From Prochlorococcus sp. scB243_496M6 (GTDB lineage Bacteria > Cyanobacteriota > Cyanobacteriia > PCC-6307 > Cyanobiaceae), in NCBI GenBank assembly GCA_000635535.1, contig JFMF01000166.1, positions 1 to 43,710 on the forward strand: a stretch of DNA of 43,710 bases. The letters run 5' to 3'. Both the position numbers and the translations under genes were made by a program. The notes beneath the pieces are model-generated. The model saw only the letters and a list, made by a program, of their open reading frames with translations. It had not been told where the DNA came from and made no database searches. How positions within the stretch are numbered: position 1 is the stretch's first letter; each line of letters begins with the position of its first letter. Positions 33,629-42,276 of this stretch are shown piece after piece.

Positions 33629-34372
33629 ATGGATTTAATTAGAAATCAGTTTTTTATAGGTTTTATTATTAATTTCATTTTGATTTATATATTTTGCAAG
33701 ATTCCTTTGATGACGAAAAGTGGTTGGGTAAGTGCAGGAATCTTAGGCACAATTTTGTGGGGATGTTTGTCTTGGCAAGGATGGATGTCAGTTGTAATTT
33801 ATTTATTATTTGGATCTCTCGTTACCAAAATAGGTTTTAAATTTAAAAAAGCACAAGGAATTGCTGAAAAAAGAGGCGGGAGAAGAGGCCCTGAGAATGT
33901 ATGGGGCTCTGCAGCTACAGGATTATTTCTTGCCATTATGACCAAATTTAATGCTGCCAATGTAGTGATGCTTAAAGTAGGTTTTGCTGCAAGTTTTGCT
34001 GCAAAGTTGGCGGATACTTTTGGTAGCGAAATTGGGAAAAGATTTGGTAAAGACACATACTTAATTACTTCACTTAAAAAGGTGGATAGAGGAACTGAAG
34101 GAGGAATAAGTATAGAAGGAACATTAGCTAGTGTTTTGGGCTCAATACTTATGGCTTTTATAATGCTTCGTCTATCAATTATTTCTACAAAATATCATTT
34201 TATAGTTGTTGTAGTTTCTGGATTCTTGGCAACACTTTTTGAGAGTATTATTGGTGCAAAATTTCAAAACAAATATAAATTAAGTAATGAATTAGTAAAT
34301 GCTATACAGACAAGTATTGCTTCTGTTTTTGCTATATTTGCTCTTTTTTTATATTCATATTTTCCAAATTAA
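33629..34372 (+). CDS. DUF92 membrane protein, VTE6-like phytyl-phosphate kinase
   Basis: This 247-residue integral membrane protein of the DUF92 family has about seven hydrophobic segments. GGRRGPENVWGSAATGLFLAI (about 89-109) and AKLADTFGSEIGKRFGKDTYLITSLKKVDRGTEGGISIEGTLAS (about 125-168) are the family's conserved cytosolic loops. Plant VTE6 and its cyanobacterial counterpart in this family phosphorylate phytyl phosphate to phytyl diphosphate, recycling phytol from chlorophyll for tocopherol and phylloquinone. I infer that role by family. It follows rsmE by 6 bp. Confidence 0.82.
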   Translation: MDLIRNQFFIGFIINFILIYIFCKIPLMTKSGWVSAGILGTILWGCLSWQGWMSVVIYLLFGSLVTKIGFKFKKAQGIAEKRGGRRGPENVWGSAATGLFLAIMTKFNAANVVMLKVGFAASFAAKLADTFGSEIGKRFGKDTYLITSLKKVDRGTEGGISIEGTLASVLGSILMAFIMLRLSIISTKYHFIVVVVSGFLATLFESIIGAKFQNKYKLSNELVNAIQTSIASVFAIFALFLYSYFPN

Positions 34373-34389
34373 AAATATTTGAAAAAGAC

Positions 34390-35034
34390 TTAGGATTCCT
34401 TCCATTTTGTAAGAATCTCCCAGCTCTTCAGTCTTTGGAAAAGCCAGAAATGACCATCGGAATTTAGATGAATTCCATCATGCGTAATCCAATTTTTACT
34501 CCTTTTATCAGAGTACATTTCTCTAAAAGTAGGAAGAAATGGGACATTCTGATTGAGGCATACTTCCTCCATTCTCCTCTCATAAGAATTACAAAAATCA
34601 TTTGAGTACCATAGACATCCTGCGAAGGGCATTTTGCTTTCGTCAACAGGTGTAAGACCAATAACAAAGACATTTGTCTGAGAGTTCATTTCATTAATAA
34701 GTCTCTCTAATCCATATTCAAATCCATCTATATCTAATTGATGTCTTCCATTTTTCTGACCAATTGCTGCAGTGTCGTTAAGACCAACATTAAGCAGAAT
34801 TGCCTTAGGTTTATTTCTTCTCGTTTCTCCTCTAGATGACCATTCTTTTTCCCATCTAGATGACACTTTTTCTATCCCATCTCCCCTTACGCCAAGTTGA
34901 TAAATTACTGGCCCATTTTGGTTGTTGCACCAATCTTTTCTAAGCCTCTCACACCATCCGCCACCTTCATTATCTCCCCATCCATAAACTGAGCTATCTC
35001 CAATTACAACTAGCTGTTTTGGTAAACTAATCAC
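34390..35034 (-). CDS. SGNH/GDSL-family hydrolase
   Basis: This 214-residue single-domain hydrolase shows block I with the catalytic Ser as VVIGDSSVYGWGDNEGGGWCERL (about 9-31), a GVRGDG block (Gly), LLNVGLNDTAA (about 80-90, block III Asn), and THDGIHLNSDGH (block V with Asp and His of the catalytic set). No signal peptide is seen, so the enzyme is likely cytosolic and hydrolyses a small ester or thioester. The start is GTG 35034. It is 49 bp downstream of phnE on the same strand, but a functional link with phosphonate uptake is not apparent. Confidence 0.88.
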   Translation of the reverse strand: MISLPKQLVVIGDSSVYGWGDNEGGGWCERLRKDWCNNQNGPVIYQLGVRGDGIEKVSSRWEKEWSSRGETRRNKPKAILLNVGLNDTAAIGQKNGRHQLDIDGFEYGLERLINEMNSQTNVFVIGLTPVDESKMPFAGCLWYSNDFCNSYERRMEEVCLNQNVPFLPTFREMYSDKRSKNWITHDGIHLNSDGHFWLFQRLKSWEILTKWKES

Positions 35035-35082
35035 TATAATCGGAAAAAATAATTACTTGATTCAACAAATTATTCTTACAAA

Positions 35083-36585
35083 TCAAGTTAAACTATTTTT
35101 GATTTTACCATTTATTAATTCGCCAACTATTGCGATGGAGCTATAAGCTATCAAAACTATTGTAATTTCTTGCCATGCGAAGGAACTTACCGATTCTTGC
35201 AATTGCCAACCTAGACCAACACTTCCAATGACCCCAACAATTGCAGTTTCTCTAATAATAATGTCAGATCTATAAGCACAATATGCTAAGTAACTTTTTG
35301 CTTGTTGAGAAAATAAACCTAAAAGCCAACTAGTATTTTTTGAGATTCCTTGAGATTTCATTGCAATGTAATTTCTCCTGTCTTGGCTTTCTAGATTTGT
35401 GAAAAGTAATTTGCTTGTGATGCCAGCATTGTGAAGACCTAATGTTAAAGCTGCTAAAGATAAAGAAGGATTATTAAAAGTTAATAGAATTAGAAGTATT
35501 ACAGGTGTAGGTATTAAACGTAATAAAAATGCAAAAAATTTTATAAAAATTTTATAAATATTGTTGTTAAAAATTCCGGTTACTAATGGAGGTAAACTAA
35601 TTGCGATTCCTGTTGATAAAAGACTTAAAATTATTGTTTCTAATATAAGTTTTAAGAGATCAAATAATCCTAAATTTGAGCTTGATTTAAATAGAAGACT
35701 AATTGAATTAAAATTTTCAAAATTATTATTAAAAATAAAATAAAGAAAATATGAAAAAGAAAATAAAATTGTTATGAAAAAAACTGCAATAGAAAAAATA
35801 GATAGAATTTTATTCGTAGTATTAAATTTTATTTTTTTTAATATTAATCCAGAAAGAATTATCAAAATTGCTAAGGACCATAAATAAGTCCATAACTCTC
35901 TAAAATTCAAAGTTTGGAAAGATAAAAAAATACTAGTACCTATTCCTCCAATCCCAAAAAGTCCTAAAGTCACCGTGCTTCTTATTGAACACTCTAATCG
36001 ATATAAACCAAAGTTTTTAAATGTATTTATAATTGGAATCCATATTATAGTTAGTAAAGAAGAAAATTTAGGTGCATTTATTTGATTTATAGATTCAAAA
36101 CTTTTGTATTCAATAGTGTCTAATTGTTCAGCAAAAACTTTTGAATTTACAGCAATATAAGGAATACATATAGCTATTATTCCAATTGAAAAATTTATTC
36201 CATATATTTGCATTAATACTATTCCCCAAACTACTTCATGAATTGATCTAATTATTGTTAGAAAAAACCTTATTGTGCGGTAGAAAAAATTTGGAATATT
36301 AAAGATTTTATAAAAAATATTTGAGGATATTATTCCAAAAATTGCTCCAAAAATAATACTTACTAACCAACTAAAAAAACCAATTAAGATAGTTTCTTTT
36401 AATCGATTAATTACAGTGATAATAATTTCATTATCGATCTTGGGATTAAATGCAGAAATTAAGAATTCTTGAAATAATTTAAATCCTCCAAAATGAATAT
36501 TGTTTATTAATTGATACCCTAGTGGTATGCATACTAAAATTGGAAGAAAAGATAATGAAGTATAGTTTAATTTTAATTTATTCAA
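35083..36585 (-). CDS. phnE: Phosphonate/phosphite ABC permease, double-length PhnE
   Basis: This 500-residue membrane protein contains two PhnE-like permease units. The first (about 1-255) has about six helices and ends RSTVTLGLFGIGGIGTSIFLSFQTLNFRELWTYLW. The second (about 265-500) has RETAIVGVIGSVGLGWQLQESVSSFAWQEITIVLI. Both show the G-x-G-x-G-I/L-G element typical of PhnE-type permeases near their EAA loops, so this is a fusion of two half-size domains. PhnCDE imports phosphonate or, in Prochlorococcus, phosphite or methylphosphonate. The start is TTG 36585, four bases after phnC. It is extremely AT-rich even for this window. Confidence 0.88.
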   Translation of the reverse strand: MNKLKLNYTSLSFLPILVCIPLGYQLINNIHFGGFKLFQEFLISAFNPKIDNEIIITVINRLKETILIGFFSWLVSIIFGAIFGIISSNIFYKIFNIPNFFYRTIRFFLTIIRSIHEVVWGIVLMQIYGINFSIGIIAICIPYIAVNSKVFAEQLDTIEYKSFESINQINAPKFSSLLTIIWIPIINTFKNFGLYRLECSIRSTVTLGLFGIGGIGTSIFLSFQTLNFRELWTYLWSLAILIILSGLILKKIKFNTTNKILSIFSIAVFFITILFSFSYFLYFIFNNNFENFNSISLLFKSSSNLGLFDLLKLILETIILSLLSTGIAISLPPLVTGIFNNNIYKIFIKFFAFLLRLIPTPVILLILLTFNNPSLSLAALTLGLHNAGITSKLLFTNLESQDRRNYIAMKSQGISKNTSWLLGLFSQQAKSYLAYCAYRSDIIIRETAIVGVIGSVGLGWQLQESVSSFAWQEITIVLIAYSSIAIVGELINGKIKNSLT

Positions 36586-36589
36586 CTAA

Positions 36590-37330
36590 TTAATATATTT
36601 TGTCTAAATGAAGCTTTTTTAAGTTATTTCTTTTAATATTGAAGAAAATTTTACCATCCCTTATTCCAATTACTTTATCGAAATCGTTCAGCAAATCTAA
36701 TCTATGTAATGCAACTAATGCGGTCTTTGGGGATTTTTTAGTATTATTTTTATCTACATTTTCTAGCAGCAGGTTTTTAATTGTTGTAATTAATTTGGGA
36801 TCTAAATTATTAAAAGGCTCATCTGCAAGTAATATAATTGATCCTTGAATTAATGATCTTGCTATAGCCACCCTTTGTTTTTGCCCCCCAGATAGTTTTC
36901 TGATATTTTTGTCGTAAACAGATTTATGAAGTCTACATAATTGCATATATTTATGCGCCTTCTTAAAAGAACTTATATTTAACAAATTTTTAAAAGCGAA
37001 ATAAAAATTGTTTTCCGCCAGTAGTCCACAATTAACATTTTGTTCTGCAGAGAGATCATCTATTAATCTTAAATCTTGCCAAATAGTTGTTATCTTACTT
37101 TTCTGCTTTCTATCTAATTCCTCTAAACTTTTATTGAATAATTTAACCTCACCATGAGTTGGCTTGATAGTGCCATTAAGAACTGATATAAGTGTAGTTT
37201 TTCCTGAACCGCTTTTACCTAAAAGTGCAATTTTCTCCCCTGAATTTATTTTTAAATTTACTTTATTTAGAATTAGATTTTTTTTGTATTTATAAGATAC
37301 ATTTTTTAATTCTAAGAGAGTATTATTCAT
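36590..37330 (-). CDS. phnC: Phosphonate/phosphite ABC transporter ATPase
   Basis: The product has 246 residues with Walker [12 protein letters not shown]-loop TIWQDLRLIDDLSAEQNV, signature KLSGGQKQRVAIARSLIQ, Walker B ILLADEPFNNLD and switch His in LVALHRLD. The QDLRLIDDLSAEQN stretch fits PhnC, which usually has QxxNLV. Its ATG (37330-37328) overlaps the stop of the phnD fragment (TGA 37329-37327) in an ATGA, so the three genes were translated as one unit, phnD-phnC-phnE. It is intact although phnD is broken. Confidence 0.9.
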   Translation of the reverse strand: MNNTLLELKNVSYKYKKNLILNKVNLKINSGEKIALLGKSGSGKTTLISVLNGTIKPTHGEVKLFNKSLEELDRKQKSKITTIWQDLRLIDDLSAEQNVNCGLLAENNFYFAFKNLLNISSFKKAHKYMQLCRLHKSVYDKNIRKLSGGQKQRVAIARSLIQGSIILLADEPFNNLDPKLITTIKNLLLENVDKNNTKKSPKTALVALHRLDLLNDFDKVIGIRDGKIFFNIKRNNLKKLHLDKIY

Positions 37331-37998
37331 CTAATTTTATTTAATTTTCTTGCTACTTCCTCTATATTTTTATACTGTTTTGCTTCTGCATTTATAAATC
37401 TTTTTGCATTGAACATATCTAAAATCTTTTTATGTGATTTTTGATTTATATCTAAGTTTAGAATTACTGATTTAAGTTCTTTTGTAAACCCTTCACCGAA
37501 TCTATCTTCAAGATCCCCTTGAGCTAACCAATGATAGTCAACATATTCTGGGGTGATCCAGAATAATTTTAAATTACTTGTTCTTTTGGGATGATTTTTA
37601 AGATTGTTTTCCCAAACTTGTTTATTTAAAGCTCCAGCATCAAATGCCCCACTATTAACTAAAGCAATAGTGGCATCATGACTCCCACTAAAGCCTGCTT
37701 TTTTCCCTTTAAAGTGTTTAATTTCTACCCCTGCTCGATTTAAAAAATATTCTGGCATTAATCTTCCAGAAGTTGAGTTTTCAGATCCAAAAGTAAATCT
37801 TTGATTCTTTAGTTTTTTAAGTCCTTTAATGTTTGAAATTGAGTTAAGTTCTAAATTTTTGTTTACTATAAAAACACTTTTAAATTCCTTATCGATATCT
37901 CTTTGAGCTATGACGATTGAATTAGGAGTTTGTAATCTTGCTTGAACTCCTGATAAACCGCCAAACCAAACTAAATCTAAATCTTTAGTTCTAAATCC
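37327..37998 (-). pseudogene. phnD: phnD C-terminal fragment (interrupted substrate-binding protein)
   Basis: Reading on the minus strand, the frame is open from 37998 to the TGA at 37329-37327, 223 codons. It begins GFRTKDLDLVWFGGLSGVQARLQTPN and continues through RFTFGSENSTSGRLMPEYFL, a block usual for PhnD binding proteins, to its natural C-terminus. The first 80 or so residues, including the signal peptide, are missing. They are found intact on the plus strand at 43469-43710. Past 37998 the frame meets a TAG within a few codons, in sequence that belongs to nadA. The nearest ATG inside this piece (37758) starts at an internal Met, not a real start. As it stands here the gene could not be exported and so could not function. 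Confidence 0.85.
37979..37998. repeat. Inverted copy of the phnD 20-mer at the junction (left)
   Basis: The 20-bp block reads aaatctttagttctaaatcc on the plus strand. The inverted copy is at 43691-43710. Both are the same part of phnD (codons for GFRTKD and two bases beyond), so in the ancestral gene this was one sequence. It marks the left junction of the 5.7-kb inverted segment. Confidence 0.9.
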
Positions 37999-38966
37999 TG
38001 ACCAGTATAACTTCTACTGCAAAACAGAAATCAGTTCAAAACGAAAAGGATTTGATTTTTGAAATAAAGGAGCGTTGCAAAAAAGCTAATGCAATTATTC
38101 TTGCGCACTATTATCAAGCTCCAGAGATTCAGGAAATTGCAGATTTCATTGGCGATTCATTAGATCTATCTAGGAAAGCTGCAAATAATGATGCAGATAT
38201 AATAATTTTTTGCGGAGTACACTTTATGGCCGAAACCGCAAAAATACTTAGCCCAAATAAAAAAGTACTTTTACCAGATATTGACGCAGGATGCTCATTA
38301 GCAGACGATTGTCCCTCAGATAAATTTCAAAAGTTCAGGGAAGAGAATCCAGATCACTATGTCGTAAGTTACATAAATTGCACTGCAGAAGTAAAAGCTC
38401 AAAGTGATCTGATATGCACAAGCAGTAATGCAGTCTCATTAATTAAAAAGATACCTGAAAATAAAAAGATAATATTTGCACCAGATCAGAACCTTGGGAG
38501 ATGGGTACAGAAAAATTCAGGAAGAGATCTTAAATTATGGCCTGGCAGCTGCATTGTTCATGAATCATTTAGTGAAGAAGCACTTCTAAAATTAAAATAT
38601 CAAAATCCAGGATCAAAAGTGATCGCTCATCCTGAATGTAGTCAAAATTTACTAATTCTCTCAGACTTTATTGGATCAACAAGTAAGCTGCTTGATTTCG
38701 TAAGTAAAGATCCATCTAAAACTTACATGGTACTAACTGAACCTGGAATAATCCACCAAATGAAGAAGAAAGAACCTAACAAAATTTTTATTGAAGTCCC
38801 CGACATAGAGGGGTGCAAATGTAACGAGTGCCCATATATGAAATTGAATACCTTAGAAAAAATTCTTGATTGTTTAAAAAATAATTCTCCATCTATAGAA
38901 CTTGACCCAGAAATAATAAGAAGAGCCTATGTCCCTATAAAGAGAATGCTGGATATGAGTAATTAA
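37998..38966 (+). CDS. nadA: Quinolinate synthase A with disrupted start codon
   Basis: NadA condenses iminoaspartate and dihydroxyacetone phosphate to quinolinate, the first committed product of NAD synthesis, using a [4Fe-4S] cluster. Three Cys are in the expected blocks: FCGVHFMAE, HPECSQNL and the C-terminal GCKCNECPYMKLN. The in-frame sequence starts at 37998 with CTG ACC AGT ATA, which reads as the natural N-terminus MTSITSTAKQK with its first base replaced by the C of the phnD junction. The first standard start is TTG 38052, which drops 18 residues and leaves 304. The breakpoint thus appears to have cut at the start codon. Expression from this arrangement is doubtful unless CTG or the TTG serves. 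Confidence 0.88.
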   Translation: MTSITSTAKQKSVQNEKDLIFEIKERCKKANAIILAHYYQAPEIQEIADFIGDSLDLSRKAANNDADIIIFCGVHFMAETAKILSPNKKVLLPDIDAGCSLADDCPSDKFQKFREENPDHYVVSYINCTAEVKAQSDLICTSSNAVSLIKKIPENKKIIFAPDQNLGRWVQKNSGRDLKLWPGSCIVHESFSEEALLKLKYQNPGSKVIAHPECSQNLLILSDFIGSTSKLLDFVSKDPSKTYMVLTEPGIIHQMKKKEPNKIFIEVPDIEGCKCNECPYMKLNTLEKILDCLKNNSPSIELDPEIIRRAYVPIKRMLDMSN

Positions 38967-40306
38967 TTTAATGTAAATACCTGATCTTTTTTATTAATAT
39001 TTAGGAATGCATTAAGGTTTGTAGTGTCGGGCTTAAATTCGCTTATCTGATTCTTTCTATTAATTATATTTATTAGCTCTTTTTCACCAGCTCTATATTG
39101 TTTATCTTTTCTAGTTCCTATCTCTCTTTGGAGTATAGGGTTTATATTCATTTTTACTTCTATGTCTGGAATAATTCCAGATTTGTTTATATCAGTGCCG
39201 TTCGGAGTTAAATACTTAGCGACTGTAACAGTTAGACCAGAACCATCAACTAATGTTCTCATAGATTGAACTAAACCTTTACCAAACGTTTTCTTCCCAA
39301 CTAATTTTCCTCTTTTGTTATCTTTTATTGCACCAGAGACTATTTCACTAGCACTAGCAGAACCCTCATTAACTAACACAACTAAGGGCTTTTTTGTTAA
39401 AGCTTGACCGTTTCCTTTTTTTGTTTCTTTTAAACCATCTTTACTTACCGTACTTACTATTACTCCTTTGTTAATGAAGTGCCTTGAGATATCAATGCTT
39501 GATTCTAATAAACCTCCAGGATTACTTCTCAAGTCAAGAACATATCCTGCGACTTTTTTTGTTTCTAAATCCTTAATAGCATCTCTAGTCTCTTTTGATG
39601 CATTTGCATTAAATTGTTTAATTCTTACATAGCCAATTGATAAGCCGTTTTTGGTTTGATTGACTTTACTTGATACAGATTTTATTTCAATTTTTTCTCT
39701 TGATAGAATCTTAAAAAAGGATTTAGAACCTCTAAGAATTTCAAGCTTTACTTTAGTACCTCTTTGTCCTCTTATTAATTTCACGGCCTCCTCAATATTC
39801 ATACCTTCAGTAGAAATATCATCTATGGATAATATTTTATCTCTAGCTTTAATTCCAGCATCAAATGCAGGGGTGCCCTCTATGGGAGAAATAATTATTA
39901 AATCATCAGATTCTTTATCTTTAACAATTTGGATACCAACTCCGGTTAATTCACCAGACGTATCGATTCTCATCTGATTAAATTCCTTAGGTTCTAAAAA
40001 TCTTGTATAAGAATCATCTAAGTTAGAAAGCATAACTCTAATCGCATCATATGCTTCATTGCTATCTGAATATGTTTTTGATAAAACCTCTTTTCTTAGA
40101 TTAATCCAATTGGACTTTTGAAATTTGCCGCTTGAATCAAGAAAATCTCTATATACAATTTGCCAAACATGATCAATTACTTCTTTATAACCATTATTTA
40201 AAACAGTTGCCTCTGCAAAATTATTTAAAAATAGTCCAGAAAAGTATGTCGCAAACAGAAATATATATTTTTTTTTAAGCAATTTTCTTATATTCAAATA
40301 ATTCAA
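38963..40306 (-). CDS. ctpA: Carboxyl-terminal processing protease (CtpA type)
   Basis: This 447-residue S41 peptidase starts with a signal/anchor segment (about 14-31), so it is exported to the thylakoid lumen or periplasm. A PDZ domain (about 113-195: GIQIVKDKESDDLIIISPIEGTPAFDAGIKARDKILSIDDI) precedes the catalytic domain, where the nucleophile Ser is in NEGSASASEIVSGAIKD and the Lys base in GKKTFGKGLVQSM. CtpA cleaves the C-terminal extension from the D1 protein of photosystem II, and this is the most likely job. Other Ctp paralogues exist, so assignment to CtpA is by family. The start is TTG 40306. It is convergent with nadA, overlapping by 4 bp. Confidence 0.9.
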   Translation of the reverse strand: MNYLNIRKLLKKKYIFLFATYFSGLFLNNFAEATVLNNGYKEVIDHVWQIVYRDFLDSSGKFQKSNWINLRKEVLSKTYSDSNEAYDAIRVMLSNLDDSYTRFLEPKEFNQMRIDTSGELTGVGIQIVKDKESDDLIIISPIEGTPAFDAGIKARDKILSIDDISTEGMNIEEAVKLIRGQRGTKVKLEILRGSKSFFKILSREKIEIKSVSSKVNQTKNGLSIGYVRIKQFNANASKETRDAIKDLETKKVAGYVLDLRSNPGGLLESSIDISRHFINKGVIVSTVSKDGLKETKKGNGQALTKKPLVVLVNEGSASASEIVSGAIKDNKRGKLVGKKTFGKGLVQSMRTLVDGSGLTVTVAKYLTPNGTDINKSGIIPDIEVKMNINPILQREIGTRKDKQYRAGEKELINIINRKNQISEFKPDTTNLNAFLNINKKDQVFTLN

Positions 40307-40358
40307 TATTTTTTATTATAAAAAGAATTTATTTATAATTCAAAAATTTGACAAATCC

Positions 40359-41576
40359 TTAAGGATCAATCCACTTCCCATCATCTTTAATAAGTTGGAT
40401 TAAAGCATTAACCCCCTCATCTTCAGGTACTCTTTTTATCTCTTCTTTCCTTCTATACAAGGCAATAGTTCCTTTACCTTTCCCAACATAACCATAATCA
40501 GCATCTGCCATTTCTCCTGGCCCATTAACAATACATCCCATTATTGCTATATCTAGACCCGTTAAATGTGAGGTGGCGTTCCTAACTTTATCTACAACTT
40601 CTTCTAGATTGAAAAGTGTTCTACCACAACTAGGGCAACTGATGTATTCAACCATTGTTTTTCTTAATCCTAAAGATTGCAAAATTGAATAGCAAACTGG
40701 TATTTCCCTTTCTGGAGCTTCTGTTAAGGAAACCCTGATGGTATCACCTAATCCCTCTGCTAAAAGCGTTCCAATTCCAGCAGTACTTTTAATCCTTCCA
40801 TAATCACCATCACCAGCTTCGGTCACTCCTAAATGTAAGGGATAGTTATATCCTTCTGAGTCAAGCCTATCTGCAATCATTCTGTAAGCTGCCATCATGA
40901 CCGGAGCCCTAGAAGCTTTCATAGAAATAATTATGTTATGAAAATCAAGCTCATCACAAATTTTGACGAACTCCATCGCAGATTCTGTCATTCCTAATGG
41001 CGTATCTCCATAAGTAAAAAGCATCCTCTCAGATAGAGACCCATGATTAACACCAATCCTTAGAGCTTTGTTTTCAGCCTTTAAAACTTCAACTAAAGGG
41101 GTAAATCTTTTAAGTATTGTTTGCTTAATAGTTTCAAATTCCTCATCTGTATATTCAGTTCTTGTAGGGTCTGATTTTTCAAAAACAAACAAACCAGGAT
41201 TAATTCTTACTTTATCAACATGTTTTGCAACTTCCATTGCAATTTTCATACCATTATGGTGGACATCAGCCACCAAAGGGGTATTGATATTATTTTCTAA
41301 TAATTTTGCCTTTATATCTCCTACCGCTTTGGCATGTGCTAAGGAAGGGACAGTTAACCTTACTATTTCACAACCCACATCATGAAGTCTTTTGATAGCT
41401 AAGTAAGCATTTTCGACATCCATCGTATCTTCATTTATCATCGATTGAACTCTTACTGGATAATCACTTCCAATAGCTACATCACCCACCATTACTGTTC
41501 TAGTTATCCTTCTCTCAATATGAGTTGAATATCTTTTGGAGAGACTATTAACCTCTTTTGATTGAGTTAATGACAT
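40359..41576 (-). CDS. ispG: (E)-4-hydroxy-3-methylbut-2-enyl-diphosphate synthase
   Basis: IspG (GcpE) is the penultimate step of the MEP isoprenoid pathway, making HMBPP with a [4Fe-4S] cluster and reducing power from ferredoxin. The N-terminal TIM-barrel domain shows [24 protein letters not shown] and [10 protein letters not shown]. The C-terminal cluster domain has [10 protein letters not shown] and [18 protein letters not shown], with three Cys ligands and the Glu. The length of 405 residues is usual for cyanobacteria. It feeds the carotenoid and phytol pathways represented elsewhere in the window. It starts at ATG 41576. Confidence 0.95.
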   Translation of the reverse strand: MSLTQSKEVNSLSKRYSTHIERRITRTVMVGDVAIGSDYPVRVQSMINEDTMDVENAYLAIKRLHDVGCEIVRLTVPSLAHAKAVGDIKAKLLENNINTPLVADVHHNGMKIAMEVAKHVDKVRINPGLFVFEKSDPTRTEYTDEEFETIKQTILKRFTPLVEVLKAENKALRIGVNHGSLSERMLFTYGDTPLGMTESAMEFVKICDELDFHNIIISMKASRAPVMMAAYRMIADRLDSEGYNYPLHLGVTEAGDGDYGRIKSTAGIGTLLAEGLGDTIRVSLTEAPEREIPVCYSILQSLGLRKTMVEYISCPSCGRTLFNLEEVVDKVRNATSHLTGLDIAIMGCIVNGPGEMADADYGYVGKGKGTIALYRRKEEIKRVPEDEGVNALIQLIKDDGKWIDP

Positions 41577-41611
41577 TAAATTTCTTGATATTCAAAAAGG
41601 TTTTCACTAAA

Positions 41612-42115
41612 TTATACGGCATATAGTTTACCACTTACATTCTCTAGGTCTTGCAAAGTTAGATGGTAAGGTTTATTAATTTCTTTTGAAGGGAATCTCA
41701 ACAAATAAGATGGATGAAAAATTACCATAATTTCTCTCCCATCTTTTTTGATCCATTGACCTCTTAAATTACTTATAGAATCTTTAACTTCTAAAATAGC
41801 TCTCATAGCAGTTGAACCAGTAAGTAATATAAATTTTGGATCAACTAGCTTTATTTGCTGTAATAACCAAGGTTTATGTATATTAATTTCTCTAGCAGTG
41901 GGTTTTCTATTATTTGGTGGACGACATTTAATTACATTACAAAAATAAACATCCTTTTTATAGTCAATCCCAGCTTCTATTAATAAATCGTTTAATAGCT
42001 TACCAGATTTACCTACATAAGGTTTTCCTTCTAAATCTTCCTGTGCTCCAGGTGCCTCACCAATTATTAACAAATCTGCAAACACACTTCCTCTCCCAAT
42101 TACTAACTTTTTCAC
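41612..42115 (-). CDS. Family-4-type uracil-DNA glycosylase lacking Fe-S ligands
   Basis: The 167-residue product has the family 4 motif GEAPGAQEDLEGKPYVGKSGKLLNDLL (about 19-45), KCRPPNNRKP (63-72) and the C-terminal HPSYLLRFP of uracil-DNA glycosylase. Family 4 enzymes bind a [4Fe-4S] cluster with four Cys: two N-terminal, one in KCRPP, and one 16 residues later. Here the N-terminal pair is absent (the protein starts at GTG 42115 with MKKLVIGRGSVFADL, and no earlier start is possible) and the last is His80. Only Cys64 remains, so the cluster is probably lost. The glycosylase core looks intact. It would remove uracil from DNA. It is divergent from the aminotransferase gene. Confidence 0.8.
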   Translation of the reverse strand: MKKLVIGRGSVFADLLIIGEAPGAQEDLEGKPYVGKSGKLLNDLLIEAGIDYKKDVYFCNVIKCRPPNNRKPTAREINIHKPWLLQQIKLVDPKFILLTGSTAMRAILEVKDSISNLRGQWIKKDGREIMVIFHPSYLLRFPSKEINKPYHLTLQDLENVSGKLYAV

Positions 42116-42276
42116 CGAAAATAAAACTTTAAATATTTTTATCTTAAGAACTCAAAACATGAAAATAAAATAGATTAAGAAAATGAACTAAATTAAACCA
42201 TAGTGTGATAGTTTTATTTATTCTTAATTTATGCATTTGTCATTATTAAAAGTCATATTTGAAAAGTCATAGGTCA

